Below are positions 55,056 to 63,462 of a stretch of 64,000 bases of DNA, piece after piece. The stretch is from an uncultured Ilyobacter sp. (GTDB lineage Bacteria; Fusobacteriota; Fusobacteriia; Fusobacteriales; Fusobacteriaceae), in assembly GCF_963668515.1 (NCBI RefSeq), contig NZ_OY764864.1, positions 620,001-684,000 of the forward strand, written 5' to 3'. Position numbers and translations under genes: made by a program. Under the pieces are notes generated by a model. The model saw nothing but the letters and a program-made list of their open reading frames with translations, had not been told where the DNA came from and made no database searches. Position 1 is the stretch's first letter. Every line of letters begins with the position of its first letter.

Positions 55056-55903
55056 CAGATTGTAGACAAGCGACCATCAAACACCTCTGTTTGATAGTCG
55101 CTTGCTTTAATTTTTGCTAATAATACGTAAAATTGCTTTAAGAATAATAGAAAAAGACCTTTCCTGGCCTTCCAAATTGCTAGTTTTTTTAGATTCATGC
55201 ATGCAAATTTGAGGAACAGCTCAGTTTTCACTTTTGCCAATCCTCTGTATTGTGTATATCTCATTCCGTGAAGTTCCTTCGCATCAGCAAAGACTCTTTC
55301 TATAGTCTGGCTTCGAAGCGCATAAATTTCTTTGCTCCCTTCTGAGTGCCTAATATCTTCAACCTGTTCCATATATTCTTCCCAAACATGTCTGGTAACA
55401 ATTTTTGTGGTATTCTTACTTTCGGTACACTTACTTAAAAACTCACATTTAGCGCACATTTTTGCATTACTCCTGTATTCTTTGTAACCTTCTCTATTTG
55501 TTGTACTATACTTTAAGATTTCATCATTAGGGCAGAGATAACAATCGTAATACTCATCATAAACATACTCATGTTTTTTGAAAAACCCATCTTTGGTCAT
55601 GGGTCTTTTATATGGCATGATAGGTATTCTATTATCATCCAATATCATTTTTGCAATAGCTGGAGTTTTATAACCTGAGTCAACAACGATTCTTTTTATA
55701 TTTGGATAGGAAACTGTCAATTTTTTATAGAGATCTGGAAAGGAGGTTGAGTCATGATTGTTTCCTGGAGTCAGGACAAAATCTAATATGAAGTTATTCT
55801 TATCGCATACAGTATTTGAACTGTAGGCAAATACTTTTTTATGTTCTCCCTTATGAAATACCCCACATTTTGGATCAGTAGTGCTTACCTTTATTCTTTT
55901 CAT
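55055..55903 (-). CDS. IS1182-type transposase, C-terminal part (copy 1)
   Basis: A 282-codon frame (MKRIKVSTTDPKCGVFHKGE...) carrying the second and third catalytic residues of the DDE nuclease: RIVVDSGYKTPAIA (aspartate) and QTIERVFADAKELHG (glutamate), plus a cysteine group CPNDE...CAKCEFLSKC. It is in the -1 frame relative to the upstream part; joining at the A9 run gives KKKTLNFEREPKMKRIKV, restoring a normal transposase of about 480 residues. Probably made only as the frameshift product, not from its internal ATG. The stop codon uses the base just outside the IS end. Confidence 0.85.
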   Translation of the reverse strand: MKRIKVSTTDPKCGVFHKGEHKKVFAYSSNTVCDKNNFILDFVLTPGNNHDSTSFPDLYKKLTVSYPNIKRIVVDSGYKTPAIAKMILDDNRIPIMPYKRPMTKDGFFKKHEYVYDEYYDCYLCPNDEILKYSTTNREGYKEYRSNAKMCAKCEFLSKCTESKNTTKIVTRHVWEEYMEQVEDIRHSEGSKEIYALRSQTIERVFADAKELHGMRYTQYRGLAKVKTELFLKFACMNLKKLAIWKARKGLFLLFLKQFYVLLAKIKASDYQTEVFDGRLSTI

Positions 55904-55923
55904 TTTAGGTTCTCGTTCAAAAT

Positions 55924-56496
55924 TTAAAGTTTTTTTTTATGAATCTCTCTATCTTTAGAAATCTCTTGTTGAAGGGCTTCCTCGTAGAATCTAGCACTTA
56001 CTTCGACTAATTTACTTACACTTTTTTTGTTATTAGCGCTTGCTTTTATATGTGTCCCATCAATAAATACATTTTCCTCATCAACAAATTTACATTTAAT
56101 TATTTCTTGGACTATATGCTTGAAAATATCTTCAAAAATTTCAGTTCCTTCAAATCGTCTTTTATAATTTTTACCGAAAGTAGAAAAATGTGGTATTTGC
56201 TCGTCTATGGCATATCCGATATACCACCTGTATGCCATGTTGACTTCGATTTCTTTTATTGTCTGTCGCATGGAACGTATTCCAAAAATATATTGAATCA
56301 TGACTATTTTAAAAAGTACAATTGGATCGATACTTTCAACTCCGTAAGGACTGTACAAGTCTCTAACTTTATCATGAATAAAGCTTAAATCAACAGCCTT
56401 ATCTATTTTTCTAATGATATGATTTTGGGGAACCATATCATTTAAACTAACTCTTTTTTTAATTAATCTCTCTTCGGTATTTTTAACTCCCATCAT
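55924..56496 (-). CDS. IS1182-type transposase, N-terminal part (copy 1)
   Basis: A 190-codon frame opening MMGVKNTEERLIKKRVSLND after AGGAGGTG. It contains the DUF772-type N-terminal domain (VPQNHIIRKIDKAVDLSFIH, FKIVMIQYIFGIRSMRQT) and the first DDE aspartate in VFIDGTHIKASANNK. It ends at TAA just after a run of nine A (plus-strand T 55930-55938). Slippage by -1 on that run continues into the C-terminal frame. Confidence 0.85.
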   Translation of the reverse strand: MMGVKNTEERLIKKRVSLNDMVPQNHIIRKIDKAVDLSFIHDKVRDLYSPYGVESIDPIVLFKIVMIQYIFGIRSMRQTIKEIEVNMAYRWYIGYAIDEQIPHFSTFGKNYKRRFEGTEIFEDIFKHIVQEIIKCKFVDEENVFIDGTHIKASANNKKSVSKLVEVSARFYEEALQQEISKDREIHKKKL

Positions 56497-56539
56497 ATGA
56501 GACCACCTCCTAGGTAATCAAATTTTACCAGAAATTCAA

Positions 56540-56583
56540 AACAAAAAAAAGAGCTGTAGACAAATTTCTTTGTCTACAGCCTG
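56540..56583 (-). terminator. Terminator at the transposase-proximal end of IS copy 1
   Basis: Reading the minus strand, CTGTAGACAAA and TTTGTCTACAG form an 11-bp stem followed by CTC and eight T residues, upstream of the transposase gene. It would stop outside transcription entering the element. The same structure is present in copy 2 at 58092-58135. Confidence 0.7.
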
Positions 56584-56607
56584 AGGATTCCTTCAAAGGA
56601 ATCCTTT
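56584..56607. repeat. Target-site duplication between the two IS copies
   Basis: A copy of the gatB terminator stem-loop (AGGATTCCTT-CA-AAGGAATCCT, plus two T residues) lies between the two elements and serves as right duplication of copy 1 and left duplication of copy 2. Confidence 0.88.
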
Positions 56608-57455
56608 CAGATTGTAGACAAGCGACCATCAAACACCTCTGTTTGATAGTCGCTTGCTTTAATTTTTGCTAATAATACGTAAAATTGCTTTAAGAATAAT
56701 AGAAAAAGACCTTTCCTGGCCTTCCAAATTGCTAGTTTTTTTAGATTCATGCATGCAAATTTGAGGAACAGCTCAGTTTTCACTTTTGCCAATCCTCTGT
56801 ATTGTGTATATCTCATTCCGTGAAGTTCCTTCGCATCAGCAAAGACTCTTTCTATAGTCTGGCTTCGAAGCGCATAAATTTCTTTGCTCCCTTCTGAGTG
56901 CCTAATATCTTCAACCTGTTCCATATATTCTTCCCAAACATGTCTGGTAACAATTTTTGTGGTATTCTTACTTTCGGTACACTTACTTAAAAACTCACAT
57001 TTAGCGCACATTTTTGCATTACTCCTGTATTCTTTGTAACCTTCTCTATTTGTTGTACTATACTTTAAGATTTCATCATTAGGGCAGAGATAACAATCGT
57101 AATACTCATCATAAACATACTCATGTTTTTTGAAAAACCCATCTTTGGTCATGGGTCTTTTATATGGCATGATAGGTATTCTATTATCATCCAATATCAT
57201 TTTTGCAATAGCTGGAGTTTTATAACCTGAGTCAACAACGATTCTTTTTATATTTGGATAGGAAACTGTCAATTTTTTATAGAGATCTGGAAAGGAGGTT
57301 GAGTCATGATTGTTTCCTGGAGTCAGGACAAAATCTAATATGAAGTTATTCTTATCGCATACAGTATTTGAACTGTAGGCAAATACTTTTTTATGTTCTC
57401 CCTTATGAAATACCCCACATTTTGGATCAGTAGTGCTTACCTTTATTCTTTTCAT
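56607..57455 (-). CDS. IS1182-type transposase, C-terminal part (copy 2)
   Basis: Identical 282-codon frame to that of copy 1, with the same catalytic VVDSGYKTP and ERVFADAKE segments, reached by -1 slippage from the upstream frame. Confidence 0.85.
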   Translation of the reverse strand: MKRIKVSTTDPKCGVFHKGEHKKVFAYSSNTVCDKNNFILDFVLTPGNNHDSTSFPDLYKKLTVSYPNIKRIVVDSGYKTPAIAKMILDDNRIPIMPYKRPMTKDGFFKKHEYVYDEYYDCYLCPNDEILKYSTTNREGYKEYRSNAKMCAKCEFLSKCTESKNTTKIVTRHVWEEYMEQVEDIRHSEGSKEIYALRSQTIERVFADAKELHGMRYTQYRGLAKVKTELFLKFACMNLKKLAIWKARKGLFLLFLKQFYVLLAKIKASDYQTEVFDGRLSTI

Positions 57456-58135
57456 TTTAGGTTCTCGTTCAAAATTTAAAGTTTTTTTTTATGAATCTCT
57501 CTATCTTTAGAAATCTCTTGTTGAAGGGCTTCCTCGTAGAATCTAGCACTTACTTCGACTAATTTACTTACACTTTTTTTGTTATTAGCGCTTGCTTTTA
57601 TATGTGTCCCATCAATAAATACATTTTCCTCATCAACAAATTTACATTTAATTATTTCTTGGACTATATGCTTGAAAATATCTTCAAAAATTTCAGTTCC
57701 TTCAAATCGTCTTTTATAATTTTTACCGAAAGTAGAAAAATGTGGTATTTGCTCGTCTATGGCATATCCGATATACCACCTGTATGCCATGTTGACTTCG
57801 ATTTCTTTTATTGTCTGTCGCATGGAACGTATTCCAAAAATATATTGAATCATGACTATTTTAAAAAGTACAATTGGATCGATACTTTCAACTCCGTAAG
57901 GACTGTACAAGTCTCTAACTTTATCATGAATAAAGCTTAAATCAACAGCCTTATCTATTTTTCTAATGATATGATTTTGGGGAACCATATCATTTAAACT
58001 AACTCTTTTTTTAATTAATCTCTCTTCGGTATTTTTAACTCCCATCATATGAGACCACCTCCTAGGTAATCAAATTTTACCAGAAATTCAAAACAAAAAA
58101 AAGAGCTGTAGACAAATTTCTTTGTCTACAGCCTG
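56608..58135 (-). mobile_element. IS1182-type insertion sequence, copy 2 (1528 bp)
   Basis: Same element as copy 1, same orientation, in direct tandem with only the palindrome between. Its flanks suggest a 26-bp duplication AAAGGATTCCTT-CA-AAGGAATCCTTT, two bases longer on each side than for copy 1. This implies that copy 2 entered the terminator first and copy 1 then entered the left duplicate. Confidence 0.92.
57476..58048 (-). CDS. IS1182-type transposase, N-terminal part (copy 2)
   Basis: Identical 190-codon frame to that of copy 1, ending just after the same A9 run (T run on the plus strand, 57482-57490). Identity of both copies shows that the two-frame layout existed before the last transposition or duplication. 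Confidence 0.85.
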   Translation of the reverse strand: MMGVKNTEERLIKKRVSLNDMVPQNHIIRKIDKAVDLSFIHDKVRDLYSPYGVESIDPIVLFKIVMIQYIFGIRSMRQTIKEIEVNMAYRWYIGYAIDEQIPHFSTFGKNYKRRFEGTEIFEDIFKHIVQEIIKCKFVDEENVFIDGTHIKASANNKKSVSKLVEVSARFYEEALQQEISKDREIHKKKL

Positions 58136-58166
58136 AAAGGATTCCTTCAAAGGAATCCTTTTTCTT
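58136..58166 (+). terminator. gatB terminator palindrome, right copy with the original T-run
   Basis: AAAGGATTCCTT-CA-AAGGAATCCTTT followed by further T residues. This is the 3' end of the original gatB terminator and now lies next to the convergent DUF2147 gene. Confidence 0.8.
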
Positions 58167-58186
58167 TATGGTTTGTATTTAAAATT

Positions 58187-58660
58187 TTAATTTATCAAGG
58201 GCAGACCATATTTTTCAGGGGAAATTACACGGGTACACTTCTGGGAATATCCAACAATTCCCCAGGGATCAAGAGATCCCCTCAGCTTTAAAAGATTGTC
58301 TTCAGATAATTCAGCTTTGCCGTAGTACTTTTTACCGTTCCAGGAGTCATATACCCAGCCACCTTTTAAAACATTGCTGTTTTCAGGGTCTAACTGCATA
58401 TTACCAACCACTTTCAATCCCAGAACTTTTCTCTTTCTAAGGAGGAGATCAGGATTTTTTCTGTCTATCTGTATCTCCCCTTCCATAGGGTCTCCCTCGG
58501 GGTATAGGGGGTCTTTCAGCCACACCACATGCCCTGAAAACTCATTATTCTCCTGAGTTATCCTTATGATGGTTTTTCCTGACGGAATGAGCCAGTATCC
58601 TTCAAAAGAGTTACCCATTATTTTTATTGATAAGATTATAAAGATCAAAAATCTTGTCAT
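58187..58660 (-). CDS. DUF2147-family secreted protein
   Basis: A 157-residue protein with an N-terminal signal segment (MTRFLIFIILSIKIMGNS) and the DUF2147 pattern GYWLIPSGKTIIRITQ, GHVVWLKDPLYPEGDP, GGWVYDSWNGKKYYGKAEL and LRGSLDPWGIVGYSQKCTRV. Family members are small exported beta-barrel proteins of unknown function. It is a single gene between the IS pair and a dispersed repeat. Confidence 0.8.
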   Translation of the reverse strand: MTRFLIFIILSIKIMGNSFEGYWLIPSGKTIIRITQENNEFSGHVVWLKDPLYPEGDPMEGEIQIDRKNPDLLLRKRKVLGLKVVGNMQLDPENSNVLKGGWVYDSWNGKKYYGKAELSEDNLLKLRGSLDPWGIVGYSQKCTRVISPEKYGLPLIN

Positions 58661-58693
58661 GAGAAAACCGCCTTATATATATAGTGTTTTTTT

Positions 58694-59254
58694 AAGAAAT
58701 TCATATAAAGTATTGAATTTATCCGAAAACCTGTGTTACTTTCTTTTCTTGATAAAAGAAAGTAACCAAAGAAAATCAAGAATTTTCAAATGTCTAGGAA
58801 GTAGATATTTCTTTTGACGCCTTTGTGAGCTACAGTCCTCGGTTCCCTGCTCATCCACTGGATAAGGTGTTTCATAGTCGCTGACGCTCCTTGAACTCCC
58901 TTAACTTATTCTGTAGGACGGCTGAGCGCGGCTCTTTCCTGTATAAGCCCTGCGACTTGAAAATTCAAAAAATCTTCTCTATGAAACTCTTCTCCTGTCT
59001 CTGTGTCTTCTGTGACCAAAAGATTTTGTTATTATTCGTGTTAATTTCCCTATCTTTTATTGGTGTTCATTCGTGATAAAATCTTTTGACTTTAATATCG
59101 CTCTCCTCCGTAATACTCTCTTCTTTTCTCTGTGGCCAAAAGCTTTTGTCCTTATTCGTGCTAATTTCCCTATCTTTTATTAGTGTCCATTCGTGACAAA
59201 ATCTTTTGATTTTAATATTCAGATAAATTCAGTAATTCACTTGAATCTATACTC
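58694..59254 (-). repeat. Dispersed repeat, copy 3 (inverted)
   Basis: Reverse-complement of the family at 25859. Blocks appear in mirror order: AAAGTATTGAATTTATCC, GTGAGCTACAGTCCTCGGTTCC, CTGTAGGACGGCTGAGCG, then two ATTCGTGATAAAATC/ATTCGTGACAAAATC units of about 120 bp, and TTCAGATAAATTCAGTAATTC. It lacks a clear terminal inverted repeat. An extra segment near 58850-58905 (TTTCATAGTCGCTGACGCTCC) is not in copy 1. Confidence 0.75.
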
Positions 59255-59380
59255 TAACTTATTTTATCAGATATTTCCGAAATAGAATATCTTTTGGGAA
59301 GAAAATTATCTTTTTTTTTATTTCTAAAAACGGTATACTATTTGAAGTAAACTTTTTTTATTAATCAGGAGGAGAAAAGG

Positions 59381-60637
59381 GTGAAAAAAATTACAGAAAG
59401 ATTTTTTAAATATATAAAAATTGACACTAAATCAGATGAAAGCAGACTGACTTGTCCTAGTACAGAGAGTCAGATGGGATTTGCAAAGCTCATGGTAGAG
59501 GAATTAAAAGAGATAGGAATGGAAAAAGTCACTCTAGATGAGAATGGCTATGTCACTGCAACCCTCCCTTCAAATACAGAGAAAGAGATACCTGTCATAG
59601 GATTTATAGCTCATATGGACACCGCACCATCTTTTTCTGGAAAGGATATAAAACCCAGAATTGTTGAAAAATATAACGGAGAAGAGATTATTTTAAACAG
59701 TCGGGAGAATATAATAATGTCCCCTGATGACTTTCCTGAATTAAAAAACTATTTGGGACAGGAGATTATAGTGACTGATGGGACAACTCTTCTAGGAGCA
59801 GATGACAAGGCGGGTATAACAGAGATAATAACAGCCATGGAGTATCTGATAAATAATCCGAGTATAAAGCATGGGGAGATAAAGGTAGGTTTTACCCCTG
59901 ATGAAGAGATAGGAAAAGGAGCCGACCTCTTTGACGTCGAGAAGTTTGGAGCCGATTATGCCTACACAATCGACGGAGGCGAAATAGGAGAGCTAGAGTA
60001 TGAAAATTTTAATGCCGCATCGGCAAGGTTGAAAATAAATGGAAGAAATATCCATCCAGGGACATCTAAAAATAAGATGATCAACTCTATGCTGCTTGGG
60101 ATGGAGCTGAACTCTATGCTTCCTGTGAGTGAGAGGCCTGAATATACTGAAAACTATGAAGGGTTTTTTCTTCTCTGTGACATGAAGGGAGATGTGGAAA
60201 CCACCAGTATGAACTATATCATAAGGGACCACCAGATGGGAAAATTTATTCAGAAAAAAAATCTCATGAAAAATGCCGTGGATTTTCTGAAGAAAAAATA
60301 TGATTCTGGAATTTTTGAGCTAGAAATAAAAGACAATTATTTCAACATGAGGGAAAAGGTACTTCCTGTGATAGAAATAGTGGATATTGTAAAAAAATCC
60401 ATGGAGGATATAGGGGTAAAACCCATAGTGAAGCCAATAAGAGGCGGGACAGACGGAGCCAGACTTTCATACATGGGCCTTCCGTGTCCTAATATATTTA
60501 CAGGAGGGCATAATTTTCACGGGAAGTTTGAGTATATTCCGGTGCAGTCAATGGAAAAATCGGTGGAACTCATAGTTAAAATATGCCAGAATTACGCAGA
60601 AAGTGAAGAGATAATAAATAAAAAAAATAACATTTAA
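59381..60637 (+). CDS. pepT: Peptidase T (tripeptide aminopeptidase)
   Basis: A cytosolic M20-family zinc aminopeptidase removing the N-terminal residue from tripeptides. The 418-residue protein has GFIAHMDTAPSFSG and TLLGADDKAGITEI (zinc ligands and bridging aspartate), FTPDEEIGKGAD (catalytic glutamate) and the C-terminal GGTDGARLSYMGLPCPNIF and GGHNFHGKFE. The start is GTG after AGGAGGAG. TATACT at 59334 is a probable -10. Peptide use fits an amino-acid fermenter. Confidence 0.93.
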   Translation: MKKITERFFKYIKIDTKSDESRLTCPSTESQMGFAKLMVEELKEIGMEKVTLDENGYVTATLPSNTEKEIPVIGFIAHMDTAPSFSGKDIKPRIVEKYNGEEIILNSRENIIMSPDDFPELKNYLGQEIIVTDGTTLLGADDKAGITEIITAMEYLINNPSIKHGEIKVGFTPDEEIGKGADLFDVEKFGADYAYTIDGGEIGELEYENFNAASARLKINGRNIHPGTSKNKMINSMLLGMELNSMLPVSERPEYTENYEGFFLLCDMKGDVETTSMNYIIRDHQMGKFIQKKNLMKNAVDFLKKKYDSGIFELEIKDNYFNMREKVLPVIEIVDIVKKSMEDIGVKPIVKPIRGGTDGARLSYMGLPCPNIFTGGHNFHGKFEYIPVQSMEKSVELIVKICQNYAESEEIINKKNNI

Positions 60638-60657
60638 AAATTATTTTTTAATAGGTT

Positions 60658-60686
60658 TTGACACTGGGATTGTTTACGTGTATAAT
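60658..60686 (+). promoter_or_regulatory. Consensus promoter of cysK-cysE
   Basis: A perfect TTGACA and a perfect TATAAT spaced by 17 bases, about 40 bases before the cysK start. The strength suggests that control, if any, comes from a repressor rather than a weak promoter. Confidence 0.85.
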
Positions 60687-60727
60687 AAAGAATAATCCTT
60701 ATATAGAAAATAAAGAAAGGGGATTTT

Positions 60728-61639
60728 ATGATTGTCAATAATTCAGTAGAGCTGATAGGTGATACGCCTGTTGTAAAACTTTCAAATATTAAAGAAGAGG
60801 GAATGGCTGAAATTTATATAAAATTAGAGGGAAAAAATCCAGGGGGAAGCATAAAGGACCGGGCTGCCCTAGGAATGATAGAAGACGCTGAAAAAACAGG
60901 GTTCCTCCAAAAAGGCGGAATAATAATAGAGCCCACAAGTGGCAACACAGGTATCGCACTAGCGTTTATAGGGGTTTTGAAAGGGTACAGGGTAATAGTA
61001 GTAATGCCCGATACCATGAGTATAGAGAGAAGAAATATAGTAAAGGCATATGGTGGAGAACTTGTACTTACTGAAGGAGTTTTAGGGATGAAAGGCGCCA
61101 TAGAAAAAGCTGAAGAGATTTCTGCAGCCATGCCCGGGAGCTTTATTCCACAACAGTTTACCAATAGGGCAAACCCTGAAAAACATTATGAAAGCACTGC
61201 AGAGGAGATTCTTAGGGATTTTGACCACTTAGATGCCTTTGTGGCAGGGGTGGGTACCGGAGGTACAATCACAGGAATAGGTAAAAAACTGAAGGAAAGA
61301 ATTGAAAACATAAAAATATATGCTGTAGAACCAGAGACATCTGCTGTGATGTCGGGAGAAGGGCCTGGAAAGCATAAAATACAGGGTATAGGGGCAGGAT
61401 TTATCCCTGAAATATTAGACCTGGATATTGTGGATGAAGTGGTAAAAATAACAGATGCAGAGGCTTATGAAGCTGCCAGAGATACTGCAAAAAAAGAGGG
61501 GCTTCTTCTCGGGATATCTTCAGGGGCTAATATTGCTGCGGCAATAAAAATAGCTAAAGAGCTTGGGGAAGGGAAAAAAGTCTTGACTATATCTCCAGAC
61601 GGAGGAGAGAAGTATTTATCTACAGACCTCTATGGTTAA
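60728..61639 (+). CDS. cysK: Cysteine synthase (O-acetylserine sulfhydrylase)
   Basis: PLP enzyme making L-cysteine from O-acetylserine and sulfide. The 303-residue protein has LEGKNPGGSIKDRAALGMI with the PLP lysine, EPTSGNTGIALAF binding the phosphate/substrate, GVGTGGTITGIGKKL and ILGISSGAN-like LLLGISSGANIAAA. AAAGGGG precedes the ATG. cysE follows, so both cysteine steps are co-transcribed. Confidence 0.94.
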   Translation: MIVNNSVELIGDTPVVKLSNIKEEGMAEIYIKLEGKNPGGSIKDRAALGMIEDAEKTGFLQKGGIIIEPTSGNTGIALAFIGVLKGYRVIVVMPDTMSIERRNIVKAYGGELVLTEGVLGMKGAIEKAEEISAAMPGSFIPQQFTNRANPEKHYESTAEEILRDFDHLDAFVAGVGTGGTITGIGKKLKERIENIKIYAVEPETSAVMSGEGPGKHKIQGIGAGFIPEILDLDIVDEVVKITDAEAYEAARDTAKKEGLLLGISSGANIAAAIKIAKELGEGKKVLTISPDGGEKYLSTDLYG

Positions 61640-61700
61640 GATTTACAGATTTTATAGAAATTCTAAATGATTAAAAAAAAACGGAAAGAGAGGTATAGCT

Positions 61701-62258
61701 ATGTTTCAAGGATTAAAATATGATTTGGATAATATACTGAAACAAGATCCTGCTGCAAGAAGCAGACTGGAAGTCTTTCTTCTTTATCCCAGTATTCACT
61801 CGGTTCTTTTTCATAGGATTTCCAGTTTTCTTTACAAAAAAAAGTTTTTTTTCCTGGCTAGATTTATCTCTCAGTTCTCCCGTTTTTTAACAGGTATAGA
61901 AATACACCCAGGGGCCAAAATAGGAAGAGGACTTTTCATCGACCACGGTATGGGAATAGTAATAGGCGAAACAGCTGTTGTGGGAAATAATGTGACTCTT
62001 TACCATCAGGTAACTCTTGGGGGAACGGGAAACCAAAAGGGGAAAAGGCACCCTACAGTAGAAGACGGCTGTATAATAGGCTCGGGAGCCAAAGTTTTGG
62101 GAAACATAAGACTTGGTCCTGGAAGTAGGGTGGGAGCCAATTCGGTGGTCCTGAAAGATGTCCCTGCCGGAGCTACGGTAGTGGGAATACCTGCAGAGAT
62201 AAAAAAAAAGCGTTATAAGATAAACAAGGAAGCTGGGGTAGTTTCCAAAAGAGCTTAA
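61701..62258 (+). CDS. cysE: Serine O-acetyltransferase
   Basis: Transfers acetyl from acetyl-CoA to L-serine, giving the substrate of CysK. The 185-residue protein has the N-terminal helical region and the left-handed beta-helix of hexapeptide repeats: [40 protein letters not shown] and [20 protein letters not shown]. It is the short form. AGAGAGG precedes the ATG. A strong terminator ends the pair. Confidence 0.93.
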   Translation: MFQGLKYDLDNILKQDPAARSRLEVFLLYPSIHSVLFHRISSFLYKKKFFFLARFISQFSRFLTGIEIHPGAKIGRGLFIDHGMGIVIGETAVVGNNVTLYHQVTLGGTGNQKGKRHPTVEDGCIIGSGAKVLGNIRLGPGSRVGANSVVLKDVPAGATVVGIPAEIKKKRYKINKEAGVVSKRA

Positions 62259-62263
62259 GATTA

Positions 62264-62294
62264 AACTGTGGAAAGAAGTTTCCACAGTTTTTTT
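62264..62294 (+). terminator. Terminator of cysK-cysE
   Basis: AACTGTGGAAA pairs exactly with TTTCCACAGTT around GAAG, followed by a T-run. Confidence 0.9.
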
Positions 62295-62396
62295 GTAAAC
62301 TTTCTAAAAAAAGAGGCTGTCTAAATTTATGCTTGGTTGCAAAGTTAGGAATTGTAAAACAGGGATAAAAATCCCAAAAAAGTCAGGAGAATGAGA

Positions 62397-63398
62397 ATGA
62401 GCAAACTGGACATAGGAAAATTGATGATAGGAAATATAGAACTGACCAAACTTTTTAAAGATTCTTATTTTGATCTTTTAGAAATAGAAAAAGAGATGAA
62501 GACGGAGATAAAAAAACTGGATTTTTCGAAGGAGTTTTAGTTTTCTGGAAAAAAGATAGAATTTTTAGAGAGTTTTAAACAGAATTTTTTTACCCTCCTC
62601 ATACTGAGTATACTGACGCAAAGCGGCATAAAGGGGAAAAAACTCATGGAGTACGGGAAGGTAATATACTGTCTGAGAGCAATAATTACGTGTACAGACA
62701 ATATTATAGATAATGAAAATAAGGGAGTGCTTTTTTTAAAGACACCTAAAAATGCTGTAGTGAACAACGTACTTCTGCTGATGGTTTGTCAAAATATACT
62801 GATTGCCACATTGAAAATCCTTGGAGACGGCAGGGGCGAGGTATCGAGGGTAATTTTGGAGAAAATCCACAGAGTGGCGGGAAGTGAAGGACTGAGAGAT
62901 GAGGACCTCTATAAAAAATATCCCAGTCCTCAGGATATAGTGGAAAAAATCCACCGGGGTATAGGGGGTGAGCTTTTACAGCTTTCCCTATGGGCACCTA
63001 TGGAGATTGAAAAATCAGCATCTTTGGAGAAATTCAACGAAGGCTTGTACGACATTGGAATGTCCCTTCAGGGACTAGATGATCTGAGCGATATGGAAGA
63101 GGACCTTGAGGCTGGAAAGGTAAACTTGGGGATCTCCCGCCTTATAAACAGTTTATCTTTTGAAAAACGCAATTTGAAGCTCAAATTCTGGATCTCTGAT
63201 GAAAATGTCAACGGGGAATTCAGAAATTTTTTGTCTGAATACACAAAAGAATGTATAGAAAAGTCTTTGGAAGGTTTTGAAAAGCTGAGGGAAGGGGGCT
63301 ATCCTATTTCGCAAGGAGAGGCACTCACCCTTATGAAGATTCTTTTTAAGTTGAGGGGACTTGAGAAATTATGGGAGATCGGCTATGAGAATAGATAA
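62397..63398 (+). pseudogene. Class I isoprenoid/polyprenyl synthase-like gene interrupted by an in-frame amber codon
   Basis: The frame opens with ATG 62397 eight bases after AGGAG (MSKLDIGKLMIGNIELTKLF), meets TAG at 62538-62540 after 47 codons, and then continues in the same frame without another stop to 63398 (FSGKKIEFLESFKQNFF...). Counting through the TAG, the product would be about 333 residues. The downstream part has TCTDNIIDNENKG, resembling the first Asp-rich motif of trans-prenyl synthases, and QGLDDLSDMEEDLEAGKVN resembling the second. A restart at ATG 62646 would give 250 residues lacking the first helices. Either a recent nonsense mutation, a sequencing error or amber read-through. 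Confidence 0.7.
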
Positions 63399-63462
63399 AA
63401 ATAAATTCAATATATTTGGATTTTTATTTTAATTGAATTTTTTTTAACTGGAGGTGTATGGC

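Larger units (their letters stand above)
55056..56583 (-). mobile_element. IS1182-type insertion sequence, copy 1 (1528 bp)
   Basis: The element runs from CAGATTGTAGACAA to the inverted TTGTCTACAGCCTG, imperfect terminal repeats, and is flanked on both sides by the 22-bp palindrome AGGATTCCTT-CA-AAGGAATCCT as target duplication. It carries one transposase in two frames on the minus strand. Subterminal hairpins stand at both ends (GCGAC...ATCAAAC type on the left; CTGTAGACAAA with TTTGTCTACAG on the right). Identical in length and, as far as I can read, in sequence to copy 2. Confidence 0.92.

Noticed and set aside
56050-56388. 112-codon plus-strand frame inside the IS (also at 57602-57940)
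   Set aside because: It is antisense to the transposase N-terminal domain, with no ribosome site and no recognisable protein features.
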